Source of the DNA: Euglena gracilis
Taxonomy: Eukaryota > Euglenida > Euglenophyceae > Euglenales
Assembly (NCBI GenBank): GCA_039621445.1
Contig: CP154954.1
Location: 20,198,642 to 20,262,641, forward strand
Length of the DNA stretch: 64,000 nt
Direction of reading: 5' to 3'
Made by a program: the position numbers and the translations under genes. Shown piece after piece: positions 55,990 through 64,000 of this stretch. Each line of letters begins with the position of its first letter. Position 1 is the first letter of the stretch. The notes below the pieces were generated by a model. That model ran no database searches. It worked only from the letters and a program-made list of their open reading frames with translations, and was not told where the DNA came from.

Positions 55990-56256
55990 CAGGGGTTTTT
56001 TTAGTCGTGGACCCCCAGGGGGGGGGGTAGGGTGGGTGGGTCCGGCCGACCCCCCCCCCCGGGGGGGTCCGGTCCCCCGGAGGGGGGTGGGATATACTTT
56101 TCGGCGCCAAAGGCGCCGAAAGTGCTTTTTAGCACTTTTCGCGATTTTTCGACCATTTTTTGTGGGCCCCCCGGGGGGGCCCCCTGGGTGGGGGGACCCC
56201 CCCGGTGGGTGGGTGGACCCCCCCTCCCCCCCCCCGGTCTTTAAAAAAAACCCCTG
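55990..56256. mobile_element. hAT-like MITE, 267 bp, 8-bp target duplication
   Basis: Left end CAGGGGTTTTTTTAGTCGTG and right end the reverse complement of CAGGGGTTTTTTTTAAAGAC. The identical octamers CCCTGAAC lie at 55,982-55,989 and 56,257-56,264. The body has GGTGGGTGGGTCCGG and C/G runs around a hairpin TTTCGGCGCC-AAA-GGCGCCGAAA (56,099-56,121). Non-coding. Same family as 57,522-57,771. Confidence 0.9.
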
Positions 56257-56645
56257 CCCTGAACGTCCTGATTTTTTGAATTTTCGGGAAAATTTGCCAT
56301 TTTTATGTGTTCAAACGATGTATCCTAATTTTTGAGACATATTCTTTTCACAGTGCACGATCCTGGTTTTGGCGGCTTATTTTGGACCCTCCCACCAGAA
56401 AAAATTTTGGGCCAAAATTTTCAGTGAAAATCCCAAAAGGGTGATTTTCAGCTACTGACGCAAAAGGTCTAATTTCGGGGTGGGGTTTACAGGAGATCCC
56501 ACAGGTTTCTTTTTTTCCCTTCTGAAGATGGACGTTTCGTTGTTGATATTGTTATTGCACAAAAGAAGGGTGCAAAGAAGAACATATTAAATGCAATGTT
56601 GTGAACCCGCGATGCTTGTTTTTTGCTTTCTTTTCTCCCGCGCAG

Positions 56646-56943
56646 ACTACGTTGGATGCTGGACCAAGGGGTCCTCACCCCCGAGTGCAAGCAAGCCAGT
56701 CGTCGGCTGTTCGACGCGGTGTGCTCCACAACCCAGACCGAAAGGAACGCCCCGAGCGTGCGAGGCACTTTTGTGTTTATCCAGAGGAAGAAAGGGTCGA
56801 AGCCAGTGCAGCGCCTCCGCCAGACGGGACCCCAGCCAGTCCAGCCAGCTAGTTGCGTTTTTCAAGCCCTGGACGCCCTCCCTTTCCCACAGACATATTT
56901 CACCAGGCACCATCCAGCCGCCCTAAGAACGGCTGGATGGTAA
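56646..56943 (+). CDS. Candidate exon, unknown protein
   Basis: After CCCGCGCAG a plus frame stays open for about 98 codons. The first 65 look genuine: LRWMLDQGVLTPECKQASRR, then LFDAVCSTTQTERNAPSVRG, TFVFIQRKKG. The tail after about 56,850 is less convincing, and a donor may lie there. Helical N-part plus a beta-like FVFIQ. No family recognised. Upstream exons may be 54,449-54,562 and 54,910-54,953. Confidence 0.5.
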
Positions 56944-57521
56944 CAGGTTTTCCGCTTTGGAGGGTACCTAATTGGACCAACTTTGGGTGAAAAAGGGGTA
57001 AATTTGAATGCCCAGCTCAAATTCCTGAGCTAAAAATCAATTTCTGGCATAATTTGCCGGTTTTGGGACTTCGTTTGATTTTCCCTTGCCCAGTCCGACC
57101 CGGGTTCAGCCCAGGTTTAACTAGGGGGACCCCACCCCGGAGGGAAGGGGTCAGCCACCGCCTGTTTCCAATCAGCCCGAACGTTCTGGCTTCTGACCTC
57201 CCCCCGGGGTTGTCAAGCGACGCCCTAGTCGGAACTTCTTCTTTACGTGGTCGGAAGAATGAAAATTGATTGTAGGAAGGATTTATGAAAGCATTTTTTT
57301 TGTGAATTGATGATGGAGATTTGCGCAGGATATTGCTGACGGTAGAAAAGCAACACCCAAAGCGATACCGTCCTTGAAGGTGCAAAAGCACCGGAACCGG
57401 TGAAAAAAGTCCTTTGGGAATTTGTTTCGAAACCGCAGTTCCAGTCCCAACATGCTAATCCAGGTTTTCTTGGTGGTCGTTGTCTTATTTTTGGGTGGTC
57501 TCTTTCCGAGGGATATTGGAT
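56944..57521. other. Repeat-like and unassigned DNA
   Basis: 57,080-57,180 resembles the minus-strand SINE-like sequence at 34,300-34,430 (ACCCGGGTTCAGCCCAGG, AATCAGCCC, TTCTGACCTC). The rest shows nothing supported. Confidence 0.35.
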
Positions 57522-57771
57522 CAGGGGTTTTTTTCTTAGTCGTAGACCCCCCGGGGGGAGGGGGGGGTAAGGTGGTCTGGCCGAGCGTCCCCCCAGGGGG
57601 ACGAAGGCGCCGAAAATTTTTGAAAAAGGTGCTATTTTTGGCATTCTCGCAATTTTTGGCCATTTTCGGGGAAATTGAGTGTGTCCCCTGGGGCTCCCCC
57701 CCCGTGGGGCCCCCAGGGGGTGGGTGGGTGGGAGGACCCCCCCCCTCCCCCCGGTCTTGAAAAAAACCCTG
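57522..57771. mobile_element. hAT-like MITE, 250 bp, second family member
   Basis: Left end CAGGGGTTTTTTTCTTAGTC and right end the reverse complement of CAGGGTTTTTTTCAAGACCG. Flanks TATTGGAT and GATTGGAT match at seven of eight positions. The body parallels 55,990-56,256, with GGCGCCGAAAATTTT and a G/C-run block. Confidence 0.85.
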
Positions 57772-57867
57772 GATTGGATTCAAGCATTGTGGGTTCAAGA
57801 ATTGTGGGCCTGCGTTACTTATTATTATTTTGAGCCGATGGAGTACCTCTCAACCCCCCCTCCCCAG

Positions 57868-57954
57868 GTCAACCTGGAGCTGACGTTCAAGCAGACCAGC
57901 AAGATCCCTAAGTGGGGCAGCTTGGCACAGCACGGAGATTGCAGCCGGTTTTAA
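57868..57954 (+). CDS. Candidate exon, unknown protein
   Basis: After CCCCAG the frame reads VNLELTFKQTSKIPKWGSLA, then QHGDCSRF and stop. A donor GAGAGG|GTGAG lies a little downstream at about 57,976, so the reading frame of the last part is uncertain. No family recognised. Confidence 0.4.
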   Translation, partial: VNLELTFKQTSKIPKWGSLAQHGDCSRF

Positions 57955-57976
57955 GGAAGTCCGCACCTTGAGAGGG

Positions 57977-58661
57977 TGAGTGCTTTGGGGGGCAGTGGGC
58001 ACCCCCGGGGGTCGGGTTTTGGGATGAGTGTTGAACACACCTTTCGGTTCCAAAGCCACTGTGGCCCAAAAAATGGCCATTTTCAAGAAAAATTGTGCTT
58101 GACAGGCAGGCACCGGGACCCAAAACCGACCCCCCTTTCAGGGGTGTGCTTGCTGCGGGCCTGCACCCATATGGGGTGGGTAACAAGAATCCTGAATGGG
58201 GAGATGTCAGGGCATACCCAAAAAAAAAGACGAAACAGGCAAAAATGCCTTTGACACATCAAAGGATGTGTCAAACCTTATTCAGTTGCAAGCAGAATAT
58301 GGATTAAGACCGGCTGGCATAGTGGGACAAAATTTTTGAAGAAGAACGCAACAATTGTTGCCGTTTTTTTTTTTTTTTTTTTTTTTGTGCTTCGACAGCT
58401 TTTGGCCCTTTTTTGCTGCTTTTGACTTCTTTTGGGCACTTTTTGCTGCTTTCATTTTCAAAAATAGGGAAATGGGGTAAAAAAATGGCCAGAAAATGGT
58501 CCAAAGGTGGCCAAAAGTTGCTAAAATTGCCGAAAGTGGGCAAAAGTCAATTGAAAAATGATAAAAATGGCCAAAAAGCAATCAAAAGCAAAATGTGGCC
58601 TTCTTCCATTTGGTGGCATTTTTTGGCCATTTTTGGCCAAAAATGTCCAAAACTGGCAAAA
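57977..58661. other. Poly-T tract and purine-rich minisatellite
   Basis: A 20-22 base poly-T tract lies at about 58,366-58,386. From 58,390 to 58,660 AAAATGGCCAAAAG-like units repeat; the same type resumes at 59,710 after the inverted-repeat element, which therefore seems inserted in it. Confidence 0.5.
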
Positions 58662-59692
58662 CGGTAGACTGGGGGGGGGGGGTAGTGGGTAGTCGGCCGA
58701 CTAGTCGGCCGACTACCCAATTGGTCGGCCGACTAGTCGGCCGACTAATTGGTCGGCCGACCAGTCGGCGGACCAATTGGGTAGTCGGCCGACTAGTCGG
58801 GCGACTACCCACTCTAATGTACTAACGGGTCAAAACCGCCGACTTTTAAGCCCCCCCCCCTGGGAAGAAAATTTTGTCTAAATCACCTCAACACCAGTCA
58901 AAACCCACCCAAATGGCTCCAGAACCCCCCAATCGGGGGTGAATATGCAAAAAAATTGGGGGAAAATGTCCATTTTGGGCCACTTTTGACAAAAGAACAC
59001 CTCTCCCCATTGGATTTTCAATATAAGTCAAAATTTGCACAAAAAAAAGGTCTTATCCCTCCAAGTCTATTGCCAACATAGAAGGGATTTTGTTATTTGA
59101 GGGGGGGGTGCGGGGGGGGGGGGGGCGGCCCCCCCCCGCCTATGTCAAAGTGAGCCACAAAAACGACTTAGCCCCCGAGTATGTTGCCAACACAGAAGGA
59201 ATTTTGTTATTTGAGGCTCGGATTGGGGTGGAGGGGGGAGTTTTCTGCCTCTCGTGATGCAGAATGCTTGCATTTCTAAAGGATTTTCATGTAATCCCTG
59301 TTTCATCATTGGTTTTTTACCCCTCCGGACCCCCATCAAGGGCCCACCGACCCCCCACTGACCAAAGATTTCCATCTGGGGGTGTTTATTTAGGCGTAAG
59401 ACACTTATTTGGACCCATCCGGACCATTTCCGGGTGATTTGGGCCCGCCACAGACCATTTTTATGACCGCCGACTAGCCACCGACTAGTTTGCATTGGAT
59501 TTTCTTCATTGGGGGGGGGGCTTAAAAGTCGGCGGTTTGGACCCGTTAGTACATTAGAGTGGGTAGTCGGCGGACTAGTCGGCCGACTACCCACTACCCC
59601 CCCCCCCGTCTCGCCGATTAGCTACCGACGACCAGGCCTAGTCGGCCGACTAGTCGGCCGACTACCCACTACCCCCCCCCCCCAGTCTACCG
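58662..59692. mobile_element. Foldback-like element with GTCGGCCGAC ends
   Basis: The outer ends CGGTAGACTGGGGGG and CCCCCCAGTCTACCG are inverted. Inside them, GTGGGTAGTCGGCCGACTAG arrays and then GACCCGTTAGTACATTAGAG and CTTAAAAGTCGGCGG are also inverted at both sides, so the structure is nested. The flanks do not show a convincing target duplication. The inner 59,327-59,460 matches 21,864-22,150. G/C-run block at 59,100-59,140. No transposase seen. Confidence 0.65.
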
Positions 59693-59709
59693 CCTTGCGC
59701 CCTTAAAGT

Positions 59710-60070
59710 GGGCATACGTGGGCAAAAATGGTGAGAATTGGCAAAAGCAGCTAAAAGCAAAAGCAGCAAAAGCAGCTAAAAAGGCAGACGAAAGAAGCAA
59801 AAAATTTGGCAAAATTGGTCAAAAAGTTTGGCGAAATTGGCCTACAATGGGCAAAGGTGGACAAAAAAAAACGGCCAAAAGTGGCCTCAAAGTGGCCAAA
59901 GAGCAGCAGAAGCACTCCAGTGGGCAAAGGTGTCCAAATTGGGCAAAAGTGGGCAAAGTTGCCCAAAAGTAACCAAAAGTGACCAAAACGCAACTAAAGC
60001 AGCCAAAAGTGGACAAAAACAGCTAATAGCAGCCAGAAGTGGGCAAAAAGTGGCGAAAGAATTTCGCTTA
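59710..60070 (+). repeat. AAAAGTGGGCAAAAG-type minisatellite
   Basis: Irregular 10-15 bp units of GGCAAAAGTGGCC, GCAGCNAAAAGC and similar, purine-biased. Continues the array left of the element at 58,390-58,660. Confidence 0.75.
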
Positions 60071-61310
60071 AAGTTGGGGTGACTGGGATTTCTATTGTCG
60101 TGATTGGGCGTTGGTTGCTTAAGCACTGGCCGACCCCCCAGGGGGGTGACTGACTGGTTTTTTCAGAGTGACTGACTGGTTTTGCCCCCGGGGTGTCAGC
60201 CAGGGGTGGGCAAAAGTGGCTTCAGTGACCCCGGCGCTTTTGGCGCCGGGGAATTTTTTTGGCCTAAAATGGCCTAAAGTGACTGGAGTGGCCGGTTTTC
60301 CTGAGAAGCCGCCCCCCCCGGGGGGGGGGGGGGCAGTGATTAACGGTTTCCCCAAAAAAAGTGATTGACTGGTTTTTCGAAGAGTGGAGTGACCCCCCCG
60401 GGTCGGTAAAAAATTGTATGCTGGGTGTGACTGGGCGTAATCGGGTGTGACTGGGTCTAGGACTCTGGATGACCATAGGTGCTTGTTTCACTCCCCCCCC
60501 CCAAACGCAGACTCCGAAACTCCGTGCTGCGGCGGACTTGATGGCGACGTCCACCGCCTAGCTGCGGAGCACCGGACCGTGGGATCGTCTCGCTGGGGTG
60601 GCCCCCCAGCCGCTGACCAGCCCGTTGCTCTCCGCCCCCACGCTGGACAACCTCCGACACAGCCCCTCGACCCGCCCAGCCTTTCCCGGTCTCGACCACT
60701 GTTTTGTCCTCGCCCACTGCGTTCCGCGTGTTCCCACCCGCAGGCGCCTGGTATTGTCTGTCACCGACCGCACCAACCCCTGCCTCCCGCTGGCTGCTCA
60801 CTGTCCCAAGGTGCAGCAAGTATGACCGTGGAACGTCTTTCTCGCCGTTATGAACCTGCAACTCAACCCCCTGCACCCGGACCCAACCACCTGGAGTTGG
60901 TTTGTGCGCTATTTTTTGATCGAACTCGAGTGGTCCCAAAGGAACCTCGCAGCGACCAACTTCGGCAAAGTCTTCTTACCTTGGAAATATTGGAGATTGG
61001 CTGAGTGCTCTAAAATTGTGGTTTTACTGTCTCAGAGATTTAGAACTTCGTATTCCGATTCCAGGTTGAAGGCAATTAAGAAGCATTTAACGTGTCAAGG
61101 CAGGGGGGGATTTATATCCTCAATTCTCCCACAATTTCCGCAATTTTCTGCAAATTTTTGGTATTTTACCCCCCTTTCTGCATTTTTTACGCGAAATTTT
61201 AAATTGGAGCAGGGGGAAAATATGCAAGTCGCATACTTTGCATATTTTTTTCATATCCAAAATCTCGAAAATTTGCATAATTTGCATTTTTTTTGCATAA
61301 TGGAAAATTT
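60071..61310. other. Unassigned; some GC-rich open stretch
   Basis: 60,229-60,251 is a GGCGC hairpin next to G/C runs, with four GTGACTGACTGG-like phrases around 60,140-60,380. 60,510-60,900 is GC-rich and open on both strands without a recognised domain; it may contain an exon. 61,100-61,310 is A/T-rich. Confidence 0.3.
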
Positions 61311-61496
61311 GTGAAAAGTCACATTTTTGCAGTTTTTTTCATAATTTGCCTTTCCGATTTTTGGGGGCATTTGCACAGGCAAATTTCTCCCACTTTTAGA
61401 CAACTGGAAGTTGCATACCTCACGTTTTTGGACGAGTAGTTGTATAATGAAATATAACTAGGTGAACCAGCCACTTCACTTTTGCATTTTTTTCCG

Positions 61497-62864
61497 TTAC
61501 GTATTCTGAGGAGCCTTGTTGCATATTCCCCAGCAAATTTCAGGGAAAAAAACACAAAAAAAATCGCCAAAATTGGCGGCTTTGCCAAAATTTTGCCAAT
61601 GTTGGGAGAAAACACAAACAGATGCGAAAAAGCACTTGTTTTCCTCCTTGCCTGGTGAACCATTTGTGGAATGGCCAGAACTCATTGCACCTTTATAATA
61701 ATAATATAATAATTTCGATTTTATTATATTCGAAATTATTTCTAAGTCGCATTCGGACTTGATTCTTCCTGAGGTTTTTTGTCCAATTTTTGTCATTTTT
61801 TTAAACAAAATCCCCAAAGTTACATAAAGAACAAAGTTGCATGTTTTTGGACTATTTTGCTTTTGGAAAGAAATGTGAATGACAGCACAAAACACACACC
61901 GTTGCAAAATAATCAAGCAGGCGAAATTTTTCCAAGCACTTCCAGCTGAAATGTGTACGTTCCCAATAAATTTTTCCGCAATTTTTTTCCCTAGGGCGTC
62001 CAATATCACCCCCCCCCCAGTCAAGACTTTGGTAGGGTACCATGTCAGCTGATGAAGATTCCTTCGGAAAAAGGAAAATTTTGGCAAAACAGGAATAGGT
62101 GCCCCTGGAAAAACGGGAATAGACAGTGGGGGTGCCGACCCCCCCCCACCGAGAACACAGCAAACCATGGGTTTCCCGGGGATCCCATTCAGCCTTGTTC
62201 GGCCGATCACCACTAATCTCCCCCCCCCTTCAAACTCTACGGATTGGTTTGTGCAACCTAGACAAGCCCCACAGTGAACATTCACCGCCGATCCTGATTT
62301 CATCCTCAGGTGTTGTATCATTATCAGGTGTGTTCTCCCCCCAAGGCTTTCTGGCCCAGAAACGAAAGACAACGTTGGGAAGGACATGGGGGGGGAGGGG
62401 GCTCTTCCCGTGCCGACGTCTTTCCGATCAGGGTTTGCGGTGGCGGCGACCCGCGATGCTGGCGGAGCGATGCCCGAGACCGCCGCTGCGCTGAGTCGAC
62501 CGCGCCATGCTTGCCGCGACCCCCGCATTGCGTCCCCCTCTCTGCCCAGGGGTCGGCGTGTGCCCGTTCCTGCGAACATTTGAGGGGTAAAACGAGTGGT
62601 GTTAATGCGGGGCCTCGTGCTACCAGTAACAGGAAAGATAACCAATAGATATGTCAAAATCTTCGTCCCAAAACCAATCAAACTCAGTCCAAAGAGCGTC
62701 CGATTTGTGATGATCGCCAACGTTACAAGGAAACAGGACTGCGGGAAATTGTTTATTGCTTTTTTTTGTGAAGCTTTGACCGCGAAGATTTGGGCCATAA
62801 GCACCTCCTCCCCACTTGTGAAATACCCAGTCCCGAATGCCCACGACCCAGCCAACAGCCACAC
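61497..62864 (-). CDS. Unusually long open frame, unknown
   Basis: 455 codons without a stop on the minus strand, crossing both an A/T-rich part (61,500-62,100) and a GC-rich part (62,330-62,560). The N-terminal 85 residues include two hydrophobic segments (FLVTLAIITNRTLFGLSLIG and ILTYLLVIF). The rest has no domain I recognise and contains low-complexity stretches. The opposite strand is also partly open. Length argues for a real or recently lost gene; the lack of any motif argues against it. Confidence 0.25.
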   Translation of the reverse strand: MWLLAGSWAFGTGYFTSGEEVLMAQIFAVKASQKKAINNFPQSCFLVTLAIITNRTLFGLSLIGFGTKILTYLLVIFPVTGSTRPRINTTRFTPQMFAGTGTRRPLGREGDAMRGSRQAWRGRLSAAAVSGIAPPASRVAATANPDRKDVGTGRAPSPPMSFPTLSFVSGPESLGGRTHLIMIQHLRMKSGSAVNVHCGACLGCTNQSVEFEGGGRLVVIGRTRLNGIPGKPMVCCVLGGGGSAPPLSIPVFPGAPIPVLPKFSFFRRNLHQLTWYPTKVLTGGGVILDALGKKIAEKFIGNVHISAGSAWKNFACLIILQRCVFCAVIHISFQKQNSPKTCNFVLYVTLGILFKKMTKIGQKTSGRIKSECDLEIISNIIKSKLLYYYYKGAMSSGHSTNGSPGKEENKCFFASVCVFSQHWQNFGKAANFGDFFCVFFPEICWGICNKAPQNT

Positions 62865-62869
62865 TCGGC

Positions 62870-64000
62870 TAATAGTATCTCAGCTGCTGCGGTGCGGGGC
62901 TGCCATTTGTTGTATTTCCGTGACATTTGGGTGGTCCAATTGTCGTGGCCGATTCCTGGCCCCCTCCCGGAACACACCTTTCGCCGGCCCTTCCCCAGCG
63001 TCGCTCCCCCGGCGCCTCCCGCCACCGCTGCCCACCGTCTTTGGTGTGCCTGCCGCTGGCTTTGAAAGGAGTGCACTCTGTTTCCGCGGGTGCTCTTCCG
63101 CTGTGTGAAGGCCCGCAGCATGGGGATGGCCTGTTTTCCCGTCCCCACATGTGCCACGGTGTGCTGTTTGCAGACGCCATTTCTGCTCAGGAGGCGATGT
63201 CGTCACCCGCAGCCCTCTTTTGCCCTTTGCTGCGCTTGAAGTTGCCGCTTTCTTGCTCGCCGCCAGCTTCTTGACGTTCGCAAGACGGCTCTTTCCCCGG
63301 CGTCGGGTATGGGCGTCCAACACAAACCATCATCCAATCGGTGCATATACTGCCTCGCAAAACGAAGACTGGAAGACTGGATCCAACCCCCCCCCCAGAG
63401 ATCGCAGGCTGTGTGTTGGCACATCCATCTCTCCATTGGATCAACAGCGTGGCTTCAGCGTCCTTTGCTGGGAGCAAGGCTTGTCGAGTTTTGCATTAAT
63501 CCATCCTGTCTTCCTGTGCCCATTCAACACCGGAAACACGTTGTGTAAACCTGATCACAACCAAACATCCCAGACTTCCAGATATCATTTACCGGACATC
63601 ATTTGTCTCTTCAGATGCTGTCTTTGATCACTCAACCCGTTGAAGGATTCCCCAACACTGACATGCGATTTGCAGTCTTTCAGGTCCCTTTTGTTGCCAA
63701 TGTCTGGCAAGCTTAACCAGCCAATGTCGGAGGAAACCGTTCAGGGGTGGTTAGTTCCAGGTTCATTTTTATCGCAATCACCAATGCTGAAGACTCCAAA
63801 GCAGAGCAGACGCTCATGGACCAATGCGTTGCACATTCAAACCACTATCTGTCCCAAACCATTACCTGTGCTTTAATATGCCACACTCATCTGAAAGGCC
63901 TGTGGCTGGGATTCGGGCCACTGCGGTTGCACAGACAGTTTGCATGGTTCTCCGGCAGCAATGTGTGACGCATTCTATATGCACTGTTTCTGTCTTGTTC
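62870..64000. other. Unassigned end of window
   Basis: 63,190-63,320 on the minus strand reads a Lys/Ala-rich frame (RLANVKKLAASKKAATSSAA), typical of nucleic-acid-binding tails, but it is short and unsupported. 63,500-64,000 shows nothing recognisable. Confidence 0.25.

Noticed and set aside
58366-58386. Poly-T as a minus-strand poly-A tail of a LINE or retrogene
   Set aside because: No coding or LINE sequence is adjacent and no target duplication is present.

Overview
This is nuclear DNA of a microbial eukaryote, most likely a photosynthetic or related protist. Genes are cut into short exons by introns. A plant/protist-type upstream kinase and a two-component receiver domain lie next to each other. 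There is no bacterial gene packing, no rRNA and no CRISPR. Several splice junctions that can be placed by protein homology start with GC rather than GT, and one cannot be placed at GT/GC-AG at all. Long C/G runs, A/T runs, minisatellites and microsatellites are everywhere. I cannot name the species; haptophyte, cryptophyte, chlorarachniophyte or dinoflagellate are guesses only.

Layout. 1-10.8 kb: dispersed non-coding repeats, two minisatellites, a tRNA-like sequence and a pair of tRNA-derived (SINE-like) units. 10.86-20.9 kb: a nested transposon block. A 1.26-kb sequence occurs twice in direct orientation and flanks 6.7 kb that holds an exon-split hAT transposase and a 5'-truncated non-LTR retrotransposon, both on the minus strand. 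21-29 kb: small DNA elements, including a 1,037-bp hAT element with perfect 21-bp inverted ends and an 8-bp target duplication. 29.26-33.5 kb: a protein kinase gene (CaMKK/SnAK-like) whose last large intron is filled by about 1.2 kb of ACCAT pentamers. 35.7-41.35 kb: a complete response-regulator receiver domain in four exons. Its largest intron holds a 2.6-kb inverted-repeat element with eleven copies of GCGG-N4-CCGC. 42-58 kb: MITEs with target duplications, large microsatellites, a TMEM134/TMEM230-like terminal exon, and a scatter of exon-like open stretches I could not assign. 58-64 kb: another inverted-repeat element in a purine-rich minisatellite, then sequence with no recognised gene except an unusually long minus-strand open frame.

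How genes may work together: a SnAK/CaMKK-like kinase activates energy- or calcium-linked kinases, and a receiver domain takes phosphate from a histidine-kinase relay. Their adjacency hints at signalling but does not prove a shared pathway or transcript. By length, mobile and repetitive DNA dominates. At least five elements are defined here by matched inverted ends and target duplications rather than by coding sequence. Exon limits are hand-drawn from homology and splice-like signals and should be read as approximate.
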